A stretch of DNA of 33,522 nucleotides from Cyanobacteriota bacterium (GCA_026389335.1 JAPLIB010000032.1:1-33522), one strand, 5' to 3'; positions 19,157 through 28,679 are shown, counted from the first letter of the stretch. Made by a program: numbers and translations. Notes: a model not told the origin generated them from the letters alone.

Positions 19157-19227
19157 GGAACGGGAAGGGAAAAGGCGGGGGAGTCTGGACTAAACAGCGG
19201 CGGATCCCGGGGTCGGGATCCAGCCCA

Positions 19228-19602
19228 TCAGGCCTTGGGTGTCTTGGCGCCGTACTTGGAACGGGACTGGCGCCGATCCTTGACACCGGCGGTGTCGAGG
19301 GTGCCGCGGATGATGTGGTAGCGGACACCCGGCAGATCCTTGACCCGGCCGCCCCGGATCAGCACCACGGAGTGCTCCTGGAGGTTGTGGCCGATGCCGG
19401 GGATGTAGGCGGTGACCTCGAATCCCGAGGTGAGCCGAACCCGGGCAACCTTGCGCAGGGCCGAGTTGGGCTTCTTCGGAGTGGAGGTGTAGACGCGGGT
19501 GCAGACACCACGACGCTCGGGGCAGGAGCGCAGGGCCGGCGATTTCGTCTTGCGGGTGAGGCGCTGCCGCTCGGTGCGGATCAGCTGCTGGATGGTGGGC
19601 AT
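19228..19602 (-). CDS. rpsL: 30S ribosomal protein S12
   Basis: S12 lies at the decoding centre. The protein is 124 residues: [60 protein letters not shown] and onward to KYGAKTPKA. The [11 protein letters not shown] loop and the [12 protein letters not shown] loop both keep the lysines (K43/K44 and K88) whose change gives streptomycin resistance in other bacteria, so the wild-type, sensitive form is expected. It is the first gene of the str operon. The operon promoter should lie upstream, in the 67-base gap to the IscA-like gene or further; no clear -35/-10 pair was found. Confidence 0.98.
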   Translation of the reverse strand: MPTIQQLIRTERQRLTRKTKSPALRSCPERRGVCTRVYTSTPKKPNSALRKVARVRLTSGFEVTAYIPGIGHNLQEHSVVLIRGGRVKDLPGVRYHIIRGTLDTAGVKDRRQSRSKYGAKTPKA

Positions 19603-19669
19603 CGAGGGCCGTCAGGGCTGGTCGGTGCGAATAGGTCGAGTAACCGACCGATTTCGACAATCCGTCACC

Positions 19670-20026
19670 CTACTGCCCCGTCGGCCCCCGTCCTGGCTCC
19701 CGGCTGAAGGCGGCGCCACAGGCGCAGCTGCGCACGTCGTCGCCCGGTCGCACCAGGAAGCCGCCGCCGCTGAGATCGCCCTTGTAATCGAGTTGCAGAC
19801 CGGTGAGCAGCGGCAGTTGGGGCGGCGGGGCATAGAGGGTTATGCCATCGGCGCGGGCCACGGGGCTGCCGGCCAGATGGCCCGGGCGCAGGCGGATGGC
19901 CCAGCGTTCACAGCTGCCCTCCAGTAGGTCGATGTGCATCAGGCCTGGGGTGCCGGCCACCGCGGCCTGGCGGCACAGTTCGGCGGCGGCGGCGGCGGTG
20001 ATGCGCAGGCTGTGGCCCCTGGGCAC
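19670..20026 (-). CDS. HesB/IscA-like A-type iron-sulfur carrier protein
   Basis: A 118-residue protein resembling A-type Fe-S carriers. It opens LRITAAAAAELCRQAAVAGTPGLMHIDLL and ends with the CxC motif SCACGAAFS. The three carrier cysteines would be C39, C101 and C103, a spacing close to C35/C99/C101 of E. coli IscA. The middle (WAIRLRPGHLAG, LPLLTGLQLDYKGDLSGGGFLVRPG) follows the family pattern, but the first Cys loop is GSCERW instead of the usual GGCSG, so it is a divergent member. It would receive or deliver Fe-S clusters; the partner is unknown. It is 29 bases after the glycosidase gene and 67 bases before rpsL, and may share their transcript. Confidence 0.78.
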   Translation of the reverse strand: MPRGHSLRITAAAAAELCRQAAVAGTPGLMHIDLLEGSCERWAIRLRPGHLAGSPVARADGITLYAPPPQLPLLTGLQLDYKGDLSGGGFLVRPGDDVRSCACGAAFSREPGRGPTGQ

Positions 20027-20055
20027 GGTCGATGCTCCGGCAAGGCCCCAGTCTG

Positions 20056-22008
20056 TCAGTTGCCGGCCAGGCTGCTGGGTCTGGTGGCGGTACCTCCTCC
20101 TCCGTAGGCCTGGCCGCTGCTGGGCACCAGGCCGAGGCCGTTGTGGACGGCGCCGGCCACGCCTCGGCCCTTGACGGTGTGGGCGCCGCCCATCACCAGG
20201 CCGGTGGAACTGCCGCCATCAAGGTTGAGGGCGTCGCGCAGGCCCAGGCCCTGCAGCAGAGCCGCCGTTTCGGCCAGGGTCGGACCCGCTTGCTCGACCC
20301 CCTCGAGGGTGATCAGCTCGATCCTGGTGCCATCACTGGCGATCACGGTGCGGGGAGCGCCCTGGCTGAGGAAGGCGTCACCGAATCCCTCTGCGGTTCC
20401 GTTCAGAACCACCCGCCCTTGGCGCAACAGCAAGGGTCCGCCCCCCACCACGTTGGCGGCCAGGCCGAGGGGATCACTGGGGCGCGACTCCAGGGTCAGA
20501 GGCTCGCCTTCCCTCCAGGGCAGCTCCGTGCCCGCCCGCCCCACCAGCACCATGTCCCCGGGGGCAAGCGGGATGCCGGCCGTCAGGCGGGCCGCCTCGA
20601 AGCGCTGAAACACCACCCCGTTGCGCAGCAGCAGACCACTTTCGCCGTTGCTCAGGGCCCGATACCAGGGGCCCCAGTCGCTGGTGTAGCGGCTGATGCC
20701 GCGCTGCACGTAGCCACTGTTGACGACCTGAACCGGCCAGCGCTGGCCGTTGCGGTCCAGCAGCCATTCCTGCAGTTGCAACCGGCCGAATTGGGGCACA
20801 TTGCGACTCTCCCAGCCCACAGCCCCCCGGTTCAGGATCGGCCCGGAGAGCCAGCGTCCCTGTTGCTTCAAGGCTCCCAGGGGCAGGCGTCGCACCCGGT
20901 TGAAGAAGCCACCGTTGATGGCCACCAGGGCATCGGCGCGCTGGGCCAGGTCGGAGAGAGCGCTCAGCCCCTCCATACTGCCGCCGCGGCTCAGGGGTTG
21001 AAGTTCCAGTGGCCCGGAGCGCGGATCGAAGCTCACCCGATTCAACTTGAAGTTGAAAGGGCCGAGGCGCAGCACCTGGCGGTCCCAGCGCAGGTCTTTG
21101 CCGAGCAGTGCCAGCAGCCTCGGATCGAAGCGGGGCGGGGTCGGGCTGCTGCTGCTGGTCGCGGGACCTTCACCGGGCAGGTCAATCACCACCCGGTTGG
21201 GGTTGGCCAGGGTGAGTATCTGGCTGGCCCGGGATCCGGAGGCGGTGGACAGCATCAGCCATTGGGGGCCCTGACGCACCCCCAGGCCCCGTTGGCCCAG
21301 TTCGGCCTGTTGGGCCGCGCTGCTCGAGAGGCCCAGTTCCAGGCCCTCTTCACTGGTGCGCACCACGGCGGGAGCGTCGAGGTCCAGCACGATCCGCCGC
21401 TGACCGGGCTGACGGGCGGTCCGCACCTGCAGCAGGCGTGCCGGCGGGAGCTGCAGTTCCAGCATGTCGCCGCCGCTGCTGCGGCTCACCCCCACCGCGT
21501 CCAGCAGGGCCGCCACCTCCACCGCCACCTCATCGCCCAGGCTGCGTTGGCCGGTCGGCGGCACGATCAACTCCTGGCCGTACCAACCCAGGTTCAGGCT
21601 GCCATCGGCCCGGTTGCTGCTGTTGAAGCCCAGCTGGGCCTGCAACACCTCCAGGGGTAGCCAGAGCTGCTCGGGGCGGTCAGGCCCCGGGGCTTGGAGC
21701 AGCCAGGCGGCTCGCTGGTCGCGGCCATTGATGCGCAGTCGGCTGCCCTGCTGGACGCCACGGCCGCTGGGCAGGGCCGGCTGGAACGCTGCAGGCCGGA
21801 TCTGGGCGCCGCTGCCCGGGCCCGCCAGCACTGGTGGCGGCGCCTGCAGTGGGGTTGCCCGTGCTGGTGCCGCCACCAGTGCTGGCGCAAGCAGTGCTGC
21901 CGCAAGTAGTGGCACCGTGATCAGTGGCACCGTGAGCAGTGGCGCTGTGAGCAGTGGCGCTGCGGCGACAAGGGTCGTGGCCAGAACCTTCCAGGTGGCC
22001 AGGGCCAT
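20056..22008 (-). CDS. Exported phosphodiester glycosidase (NAGPA/DUF2233) family protein
   Basis: A 650-residue exported protein. The signal sequence (1-~51) is unusually long, with a repeated pattern PLLTAPLLTVPLITVPLL, and an A-R-A site near 49-51. Residues ~85-175 resemble a copper-amine-oxidase-N-like region (RINGRDQRAAWLL, LPLEVLQAQLGF). Residues ~195-280 resemble an AMIN-type beta domain (RRIVLDLDAPAVV, NPNRVVIDLPG). The catalytic NAGPA-like domain (~315-635) includes LVAINGGFFNR (~361-371), PRTVIASDG and LNLDGGSSTGLVMGG. Family members remove sugars linked through phosphodiesters in mammals and are found in bacterial envelopes; a cell-wall or exopolysaccharide role is inference. It starts with ATG at 22008, 251 bases from divergent glsF. 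Confidence 0.82.
   Translation of the reverse strand: MALATWKVLATTLVAAAPLLTAPLLTVPLITVPLLAAALLAPALVAAPARATPLQAPPPVLAGPGSGAQIRPAAFQPALPSGRGVQQGSRLRINGRDQRAAWLLQAPGPDRPEQLWLPLEVLQAQLGFNSSNRADGSLNLGWYGQELIVPPTGQRSLGDEVAVEVAALLDAVGVSRSSGGDMLELQLPPARLLQVRTARQPGQRRIVLDLDAPAVVRTSEEGLELGLSSSAAQQAELGQRGLGVRQGPQWLMLSTASGSRASQILTLANPNRVVIDLPGEGPATSSSSPTPPRFDPRLLALLGKDLRWDRQVLRLGPFNFKLNRVSFDPRSGPLELQPLSRGGSMEGLSALSDLAQRADALVAINGGFFNRVRRLPLGALKQQGRWLSGPILNRGAVGWESRNVPQFGRLQLQEWLLDRNGQRWPVQVVNSGYVQRGISRYTSDWGPWYRALSNGESGLLLRNGVVFQRFEAARLTAGIPLAPGDMVLVGRAGTELPWREGEPLTLESRPSDPLGLAANVVGGGPLLLRQGRVVLNGTAEGFGDAFLSQGAPRTVIASDGTRIELITLEGVEQAGPTLAETAALLQGLGLRDALNLDGGSSTGLVMGGAHTVKGRGVAGAVHNGLGLVPSSGQAYGGGGTATRPSSLAGN
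21908..21967. repeat. 15-bp tandem repeat inside a signal peptide
   Basis: Four consecutive 15-base units begin AGTGGC: AGTGGCACCGTGATC, AGTGGCACCGTGAGC, AGTGGCGCTGTGAGC and AGTGGCGCTGCGGCG. On the minus strand they encode the five-residue repeats LLTAP, LLTVP and LITVP of the exported glycosidase's signal peptide. Because the unit is a multiple of three, copy changes would alter the hydrophobic core length and keep the frame. Confidence 0.8.
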
Positions 22009-22259
22009 GGGGGATGCAGCCGGGTTCCGAAAGGTAGCCCCTGTGAACCTTGTCAGGAATGCGGCTGCCTAGTATCGGCCGTCCGTCAGCAGGATGGCCG
22101 CGCGCCAACCTCGCCGTGCCGGTCCCATGGGTTGGTTCAAGGTCGGCACTTCAGCCCGGGCTGTCCGGGAGGTGACTTCCAGACTCCCGCTCCCTCTGGC
22201 TGCTGTTTCAGGTCGCCCCCAACGGCCCCCCTTCCTTCGCCGCTCTTGTGTCCCGGTCC

Positions 22260-25200
22260 ATGCCCAACCCCATCCCTCCCGTCTGGCCCCACCGCGACAG
22301 CCCGGCGCCGGCACCGGTGGTCGGCGAGAAGGATGCCTGTGGAGTGGGTTTCCTGGCCCATCTCGGCGGCGAGGCGAACCATTGGGTGCTGGCCCAGGCC
22401 CTGCGCGGTCTGCGCTGCATGGAGCACCGCGGCGGCTGCGGCGGCGACGGTGACTCCGGCGATGGTGCCGGCATTCTCAGCGCCATTCCCTGGGGCTTTC
22501 TCGAGGCGGTCTGGCCTGAGGCGGCAGCCAGCAGCGGCCAGGTGCGCGGTCTCGGCATGCTGTTTATGCCGGTGGATGCGGAGCGCCGCCAACAGGCCCG
22601 CACCATCTGTGAACAGGAGGCGTCCCGGCTCGGGCTGCACAGTCTCGGCTGGCGGACGGTGCCGGTGGATGCGGCCGTGCTCGGTACCTTGGCCCAGCAG
22701 ACCGCCCCGGTGATCGAGCAGTGGTTGCTGCGGGCGCCCGACGCTTCGGCCACGGTGCCGGCGGAGGTCGATGCGATCGAGGCCACGCTGTTCCGCCTGC
22801 GCCGGCGTGCCGTTGATCGGGTGCGCGAGATCTGGGGGGGCGGCACCACCGATCTCTATTTCGCCTCGATCAGTGCCCGCACCGTCGTTTACAAGGGCAT
22901 GGTGCGCTCCGAGGTGCTGGATCGCTACTACGCCGACCTGCGCGATCAGCGCTTCGCGGTCAACTTCGCCGTCTACCACCGCCGCTTCAGCACCAACACC
23001 CTGCCCCGTTGGCCGCTGGCCCAGCCGATGCGGCTGCTTGGCCATAACGGCGAGATCAACACGTTGCTGGGCAACATCAATTGGGCCAGTGCGGCCGAAA
23101 CCAATCTCGAAGCGGTCTGGGGGGAGGCTGCGGCCGACCTTCGGCCCCTTGTCAATGCCGCCTTCAGCGATTCCGCCAACCTGGACGCCACTCTGGAGCT
23201 GATGGTGCGCAGCGGCAGGCCGATCACCGACAGCCTGCTCACCCTGGTGCCCGAGGCCTTCCGCGACCAGCCTGAGCTGGAGCAGCGTCCGGCCATTCAG
23301 GCTTTTTACGAATACAACGCCTGCCTGCAGGAGCCCTGGGATGGCCCCGCCCTGCTGGTGTTCGGCGACGGGCGCATGGTGGGTGCCACGCTCGATCGCA
23401 ATGGGCTGCGGCCGGCCCGCTACTGCCTCACCAGCGATGGCTACGTGGTGATGGGTTCGGAAACGGGCGTGGTGGAGCTGGAGGAGAGCCGCATCATCGA
23501 GAAGGGTCGGCTCGGTCCCGGCCAGATGCTGGCGGTGGATCTCGAGCAGGGACGCCTGCTGCGCAACTGGGAGGTGAAGGCGGAGACCGCCGCCCGTTTC
23601 CCCTATGGCGACTGGCTCGCCGACCATCGCCGCAGCCTGGAGCCTGGAGCCTGGAGCCAGGAACGGCACCTCAGCGATCTCGATCTGCTGCAGCAGCAGA
23701 CCGCCTTCGGGTTCACCGCCGAAGATCTGGATCTGGTGATCGAGGACATGGCGGGCGCCGCCAAGGAACCCACCTATTGCATGGGGGACGACATCCCCCT
23801 GGCGGTGTTGTCCAGTAAGCCCCACCTCCTGTACGACTACTTCAAGCAGCGCTTCGCCCAAGTCACCAATCCGCCGATTGATCCGCTGCGCGAAAAGCTG
23901 GTGATGAGCCTGGAGATGCATCTGGGCCGCCGTGGCTCTGCTCTGCGGCCCGATCCGGCCGGGGCTGCGGTGCTGCATCTGGATACGCCGGTGCTCAACG
24001 AAGCCGAGCTGGCTTCCCTGGGGGGCTATGGCTTGCCTCTGGTCAGCCTGTCCACCCTGCTGCCGGTGGCCGCCGGCCCTGCGGGCCTGGAGCAGGCCGT
24101 TCAGCGTCTCAGCTTCGAAGCGGAGGCTGCCGTGCGCAGCGGTTGCCAGATCCTGGTGCTTTCCGATCGCATCGGTGTTGACAGCCAGCGCACGGGCCTC
24201 AGTGCCGGCAGCACCTACATCCCGCCGCTGCTGGCGGTGGGCTCGGTGCATCACCGTTTGCTGCGGCTGGGTCTGAGGTTGCAATGTTCGATCGTGGTCG
24301 ATACGGCTCAGTGCTGGAGCACCCACCACCTCGCCTGCTTGATCGGCTACGGCGCCAGTGCGGTCTGCCCCTGGCTCACCTGGGAAACCACCCGCCATTG
24401 GCTGGCCCATCCCAGGACCATCTCCTTGATTGAGCGTGGCAAATTGCCCGCGATCAGCCTCGATCAGGCCCAGGCCAATGTGCGCAAGGCCCTCGAAGAT
24501 GGCCTGCGCAAGATTCTTTCCAAGATCGGCATTTCCCTGCTGGCCAGCTACCACGGGGCCCAGATCTTTGAGGCGATCGGTATCGGTGCTGATCTGATCG
24601 AGCTGGCCTTCAGCGGCACCACCAGTCGGGTGGCGGGCCTGAGCCTGGCGGAGCTGGCCAGTGAGACCCTCAGCTTCCACAGCAAGGCCTTCCCCGAACT
24701 CGATCGCACCAAGCTGGAGTTCATGGGCTTCGTGCAGTACCGCACCGGTGGCGAGTACCACATGAACAGCCCGGAGATGGCCAAGGCCCTGCATGCCGCC
24801 GTCAAGGCCGGTCCCGGCTACGACCACTTCCGCACTTACCAGACCCTGCTCGAAAACCGTCCGGTGACGGCCCTGCGCGACCTGCTGCAGCTGCGACCGG
24901 CGCTGACCCCCCTGCCGCTCGATCAGGTGGAGAGCATCGAGAGCATCTGCGCGCGCTTCTGCACCGGTGGTATGAGTCTGGGGGCCCTGTCCCGCGAGGC
25001 CCATGAGGTGCTGGCGGTGGCGATGAACCGCATCGGCGGCAAGAGCAACAGCGGTGAGGGCGGCGAGGATCCGGCCCGTTTCAACGTGCTCAACGATGTG
25101 GATGGCGAGGGCCATTCCCCCACCCTGCCCACGATCCGCGGCCTGCGTAACGGCGACACCGCCTGCTCGGCGATCAAGCAGATCGCCTCGGGGCGCTTCG

Positions 25201-26894
25201 GGGTCACGCCGGAATACCTGCGCAGCGGCCGCCAGTTGGAGATCAAGGTGGCCCAGGGGGCCAAGCCGGGCGAGGGCGGCCAGCTGCCCGGCCCCAAGGT
25301 GGATCCTTACATCGCTGGGCTGCGCAACAGCAAGCCCGGTGTGGCGCTGATCTCACCGCCGCCGCACCATGACATCTATTCGATTGAAGATCTAGCCCAG
25401 CTGATCCACGATCTCCATCAGGTCAATCCTGCCGCCAAGGTGTCGGTGAAGCTGGTGGCTGAAATCGGCATCGGCACGATCGCCGCCGGGGTGGCCAAGG
25501 CCAATGCCGATGTGATCCAGATCTCCGGCCACGACGGTGGCACCGGCGCTTCGCCCCTGAGCTCGATCAAGCACGCCGGCAGCCCCTGGGAGCTGGGCCT
25601 CACCGAGGTGCATCGCAGTCTGCTGGAGAACGGCCTGCGCGATCGCGTGCTGCTGCGGGCTGATGGCGGCCTCAAGACCGGCTGGGACGTGCTGATCGCC
25701 GCCCTGCTCGGCGCCGAGGAATACGGCTTCGGCTCGGTGGCGATGATCGCCGAGGGCTGCATCATGGCTCGCGTTTGCCACACCAACAACTGCCCGGTGG
25801 GGGTGGCCACCCAGAAGGAGGCTCTGCGCCAGCGCTTCACCGGCCTGCCGGAGCACGTGGTGAACTTCTTCCTGTTCGTGGCCGAAGAGGTGCGCCAGCT
25901 GCTGAGTGTGCTGGGGGTGGCGCGCCTCGAGGATCTGATCGGCCGCAGTGAACTGCTCGCCCCTCGCCAGGTCACCCTGGCCAAGACCCGTTCAGTCGAT
26001 CTCTCCTGCCTGCTGGCTACCCCTGCCGAGGGTGCCGATCGCCACTGGTTGCGCCATGACGCCGAGGCCCATGGCAATGGTCCGATCCTGGAGGATCAAC
26101 TGCTCGCCGATGTCGCCGTGATGGCGGCCATTGAGGGCCATGGTCAGTTGGCCCGCACGCTCACGATCGCCAACACCGATCGCAGTGTCGGCACCCGTTT
26201 GGCCGGCGAGATTGCTGCCCGGCACGGAAATCTGGGCTTCCGTGGCCAGCTTGATCTGTGTTTCGAGGGGGCAGCCGGGCAGAGCTTCGGCGCCTTCGGG
26301 TTGCAGGGCCTGAATGTGCGCCTGGTGGGGGAGGCCAACGACTACGTCGGCAAGGGCCTCAACGGCGGCCGCCTCAGCGTGGTGCCGCCGGCCGGCAGCC
26401 AGGATCCCGGCAGCCAGGTGATCCTCGGTAACACCTGTCTCTATGGCGCCACCGGCGGCGAACTGTTCGCCCTCGGCCGGGCTGGTGAGCGCTTCGCCGT
26501 GCGCAACAGCGGCGCCCGCACCGTGGTGGAGGGCGCCGGTGACCACTGCTGTGAATACATGACCGGTGGCGTGGTGGTGGTGCTTGGCAGCACTGGCCGC
26601 AATGTGGCGGCCGGCATGACCGGCGGTGTGGCCTTCCTGCTCGACCTTGATGGCGAGGGTGCTGTCGCTAAGCGGCTCAACGGCGAAACCGTGGCCCTGG
26701 TCGAACTCCAGACGGTCGAGCAGGAATCCCTGCTGCTGCCCCTGCTGGAAGCCCATCTTGAGCACACTGGCAGTGCCAGGGCCGCCCAGATCCTGGCGGA
26801 CTGGCCCAGCTGGAAGGGGCGCTTCAAGGTGGTGGTGCCCCCGAGTGAGAAGGCCCTGGTGGGGCTGGTGGAGCGGCAGGCCGTCGTCGCTTGA
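22260..26894 (+). CDS. glsF: Ferredoxin-dependent glutamate synthase (GOGAT)
   Basis: Transfers the glutamine amide to 2-oxoglutarate, giving two glutamates with reduced ferredoxin; the main nitrogen entry with glutamine synthetase. From the ATG at 22260 it has 1544 residues (an in-frame GTG four codons upstream is possible). The class II glutaminase nucleophile is Cys27 in EKDACGVGFLAHL, after a propeptide that would be removed. Then come the HRRFSTNTLPRWPLAQPMRLLGHNGEINT amidotransferase region, the central domain, the FMN domain (GGKSNSGEGGEDP, ISGHDGGTGASPLSSIKHAG), the 3Fe-4S cysteines C1167/C1173/C1178 (CIMARVCHTNNC) and a C-terminal beta-helix (GNTCLYGATGGELF). No small GltD subunit gene is adjacent, which favours the ferredoxin type. 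I saw no NtcA site (GTA-N8-TAC) upstream. Confidence 0.95.
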   Translation: MPNPIPPVWPHRDSPAPAPVVGEKDACGVGFLAHLGGEANHWVLAQALRGLRCMEHRGGCGGDGDSGDGAGILSAIPWGFLEAVWPEAAASSGQVRGLGMLFMPVDAERRQQARTICEQEASRLGLHSLGWRTVPVDAAVLGTLAQQTAPVIEQWLLRAPDASATVPAEVDAIEATLFRLRRRAVDRVREIWGGGTTDLYFASISARTVVYKGMVRSEVLDRYYADLRDQRFAVNFAVYHRRFSTNTLPRWPLAQPMRLLGHNGEINTLLGNINWASAAETNLEAVWGEAAADLRPLVNAAFSDSANLDATLELMVRSGRPITDSLLTLVPEAFRDQPELEQRPAIQAFYEYNACLQEPWDGPALLVFGDGRMVGATLDRNGLRPARYCLTSDGYVVMGSETGVVELEESRIIEKGRLGPGQMLAVDLEQGRLLRNWEVKAETAARFPYGDWLADHRRSLEPGAWSQERHLSDLDLLQQQTAFGFTAEDLDLVIEDMAGAAKEPTYCMGDDIPLAVLSSKPHLLYDYFKQRFAQVTNPPIDPLREKLVMSLEMHLGRRGSALRPDPAGAAVLHLDTPVLNEAELASLGGYGLPLVSLSTLLPVAAGPAGLEQAVQRLSFEAEAAVRSGCQILVLSDRIGVDSQRTGLSAGSTYIPPLLAVGSVHHRLLRLGLRLQCSIVVDTAQCWSTHHLACLIGYGASAVCPWLTWETTRHWLAHPRTISLIERGKLPAISLDQAQANVRKALEDGLRKILSKIGISLLASYHGAQIFEAIGIGADLIELAFSGTTSRVAGLSLAELASETLSFHSKAFPELDRTKLEFMGFVQYRTGGEYHMNSPEMAKALHAAVKAGPGYDHFRTYQTLLENRPVTALRDLLQLRPALTPLPLDQVESIESICARFCTGGMSLGALSREAHEVLAVAMNRIGGKSNSGEGGEDPARFNVLNDVDGEGHSPTLPTIRGLRNGDTACSAIKQIASGRFGVTPEYLRSGRQLEIKVAQGAKPGEGGQLPGPKVDPYIAGLRNSKPGVALISPPPHHDIYSIEDLAQLIHDLHQVNPAAKVSVKLVAEIGIGTIAAGVAKANADVIQISGHDGGTGASPLSSIKHAGSPWELGLTEVHRSLLENGLRDRVLLRADGGLKTGWDVLIAALLGAEEYGFGSVAMIAEGCIMARVCHTNNCPVGVATQKEALRQRFTGLPEHVVNFFLFVAEEVRQLLSVLGVARLEDLIGRSELLAPRQVTLAKTRSVDLSCLLATPAEGADRHWLRHDAEAHGNGPILEDQLLADVAVMAAIEGHGQLARTLTIANTDRSVGTRLAGEIAARHGNLGFRGQLDLCFEGAAGQSFGAFGLQGLNVRLVGEANDYVGKGLNGGRLSVVPPAGSQDPGSQVILGNTCLYGATGGELFALGRAGERFAVRNSGARTVVEGAGDHCCEYMTGGVVVVLGSTGRNVAAGMTGGVAFLLDLDGEGAVAKRLNGETVALVELQTVEQESLLLPLLEAHLEHTGSARAAQILADWPSWKGRFKVVVPPSEKALVGLVERQAVVA

Positions 26895-26943
26895 ACGATG
26901 GCTCCAGCCCCATCCTGAATGGAGAGGAGGGGCAAAAGTCCAC

Positions 26944-27120
<177 letters not shown>

Positions 27121-27347
27121 AGCTCACCTCGAAAAAGTGCCGATTGCGCTCATCTTTGGTCAGGGCAGCAGGCATGGTGTTGCGATCGATCTCCCGTGGC
27201 GTGACTCTTGAGATTCGGGATTTTCGAGGCCTCCTGAAGAAGATCAAACCTGATCAACGGCGTTACGCCAACGGATCACCAGCCTCTGGATAAGAGTGGG
27301 CCATTTGATCCGGCCCGATTGAACTCTTGGGACCGCTCAGATTTTCC

Positions 27348-27695
27348 TTAAATATCGTCGTAAACTTTCTGCATCATTGCGAAGGTGTCGTCGTTGTTCA
27401 TGCCGGCGACGGCGATCGCGGCCCCGCCGAGCTTGGTGCTGAAGTTCACGGTGATGGACAACGGGTTGTCCTTGTGATCGGCATGGAAATCCCGCATTTT
27501 TTCGCTGCCTGCAACTTCAATGCTCTCGGTGAAGCCATGTTTCCTGGCGATCTTTTCGGCTTGGCTGAGGCAGCCTTCCATGCTGTTGATGTCAAGCACC
27601 AGGCCGGCATAGACGTGCGGGATTGCCAGGACTGGCTGATTCCAGAACGGTGCGAAGGCAGCAGCAGCGAGGATTGCAGAAAAGGCTTGCCGCAT
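27348..27695 (-). CDS. Small exported protein of unknown function
   Basis: A 115-residue protein with a clear signal peptide (MRQAFSAILAAAAFAPFWNQPVLA, cleavage likely after residue 24). The mature part is ~91 residues: IPHVYAGLVLDINSMEGCLSQAEKIARKHGFTESIEVAGSEKMRDFHADHKDNPLSITVNF, ending AAIAVAGMNNDDTFAMMQKVYDDI. It has one cysteine (C42), a mixed alpha/beta pattern and no recognised domain. Base composition is clearly lower in GC than its neighbours, especially in the 51-base leader after lipA (TATATTTGACC, ATAAAATAAC), which holds two -10-like boxes (TATACT at 27735-27740, TATATT at 27721-27726). It may have its own promoter. The low GC and the nearby microsatellite suggest acquired DNA, but that is inference. 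No Shine-Dalgarno is visible before the ATG. Confidence 0.8.
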   Translation of the reverse strand: MRQAFSAILAAAAFAPFWNQPVLAIPHVYAGLVLDINSMEGCLSQAEKIARKHGFTESIEVAGSEKMRDFHADHKDNPLSITVNFSTKLGGAAIAVAGMNNDDTFAMMQKVYDDI

Positions 27696-27746
27696 GTTAT
27701 TTTATTGTGTTGTCAGGTCAAATATAGGCTCAGAAGTATATTTCGA

Positions 27747-28679
27747 TCAGCGTGGGTGTTCGTGCATCAGGCGTTGCACCTCGCCGGCGTGGTAGCTGCT
27801 GCGGGTCAGTGGGCTGCTCACCACCTGCAGGAAGCCGAGCTCCTGTTCGCCATGCTGGCGGAAGGTTTCAAATTGCTCGGGCGTCACGAAGCGATCCACC
27901 GGCAGGTGCTTGGGGCCCGGTGAGAGGTATTGGCCGATGGTGACGATGTCGACCGACTGGGCTCGCAGATCACTCAGCACCTCCAGTACCTCCGTGTCGC
28001 TTTCACCCAGGCCGGTCATCAGGCCTGATTTGGTGTAAGTGCGGGGCCAGCCCTGGCGCACCCGCTGCAACAGCTCCAGGGAACGGTTGTAGATTCCTTG
28101 CGGTCTAGCTTTTTTGTAGAGGCGTGGCACGGTTTCGATGTTGTGGTTGAGCACCTCCGGGGCGCCTGACATCACCGCGGCTAAGGCGTCCCAGTTGCCA
28201 CAGAAATCGGGAATCAACAGCTCGATTGTGGTGAGCGCTGAGCGCCGGCGCACCTGCTCGATGCAGGCTACGAACTGGCTGGCGCCGCCATCGGCGAGGT
28301 CGTCGCGATTGACGGAGGTGATCACCACATGGCTGAGTGCCAGCCGGGCCACCGCTTCCCCCAGCCGCTCAGGCTCGCTGGGATCGAGGTCCCGCACGCT
28401 CTTGTCGAAGTCAATGTCGCAGTAGGGGCAGGCCCGGGTGCAGCCCGGTCCCATGATCAGGAAGGTGGCAGTGCCGCCGGCAAAGCACTCGCCGATATTG
28501 GGGCAGCTGGCCTCCTGGCAGACGGTGTTCAGCTTCAGATCGACCAGCAGGTCGGCCACAGCGCCGATGCGCTCGCGCTGGGGGGCTTTCACCCGCAGCC
28601 AGGGTGGCTTGAGGGGCCCAGGGCTTTGGCCCGCAGCGATCGACGGCTGGACATCGCTGATCGTCCCTGGATGGGTCAT
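27747..28679 (-). CDS. lipA: Lipoyl synthase
   Basis: Radical SAM enzyme inserting two sulfurs into octanoyl groups on lipoyl domains of pyruvate dehydrogenase and the glycine cleavage H protein. The 310-residue protein has the auxiliary-cluster cysteines C54/C59/C65 ([12 protein letters not shown]), the radical SAM motif C80-x3-C84-x2-C87 ([12 protein letters not shown]) and the C-terminal RSSYHAGE with its cluster-binding serine. [19 protein letters not shown] and [17 protein letters not shown] are standard. It begins at the ATG at 28679 and is 51 bases ahead of the small exported protein. The divergent neighbour is tRNA-Pro. Some cyanobacteria carry two lipoyl synthases, so another may exist elsewhere. 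Confidence 0.97.
   Translation of the reverse strand: MTHPGTISDVQPSIAAGQSPGPLKPPWLRVKAPQRERIGAVADLLVDLKLNTVCQEASCPNIGECFAGGTATFLIMGPGCTRACPYCDIDFDKSVRDLDPSEPERLGEAVARLALSHVVITSVNRDDLADGGASQFVACIEQVRRRSALTTIELLIPDFCGNWDALAAVMSGAPEVLNHNIETVPRLYKKARPQGIYNRSLELLQRVRQGWPRTYTKSGLMTGLGESDTEVLEVLSDLRAQSVDIVTIGQYLSPGPKHLPVDRFVTPEQFETFRQHGEQELGFLQVVSSPLTRSSYHAGEVQRLMHEHPR

Noticed and set aside
22009-22259. NtcA binding site before glsF
   Set aside because: No GTA-N8-TAC was found; GTAGCCCCTGTGAAC lacks the second half-site.
22137-25115. 992-codon minus-strand frame opposite glsF
   Set aside because: Antisense shadow of glutamate synthase; no domain signature despite its length.
27298-27316. GGGCC...GGCCC hairpin as terminator for the small exported protein
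   Set aside because: Only five base pairs and no T-run on the minus strand; too weak to call.
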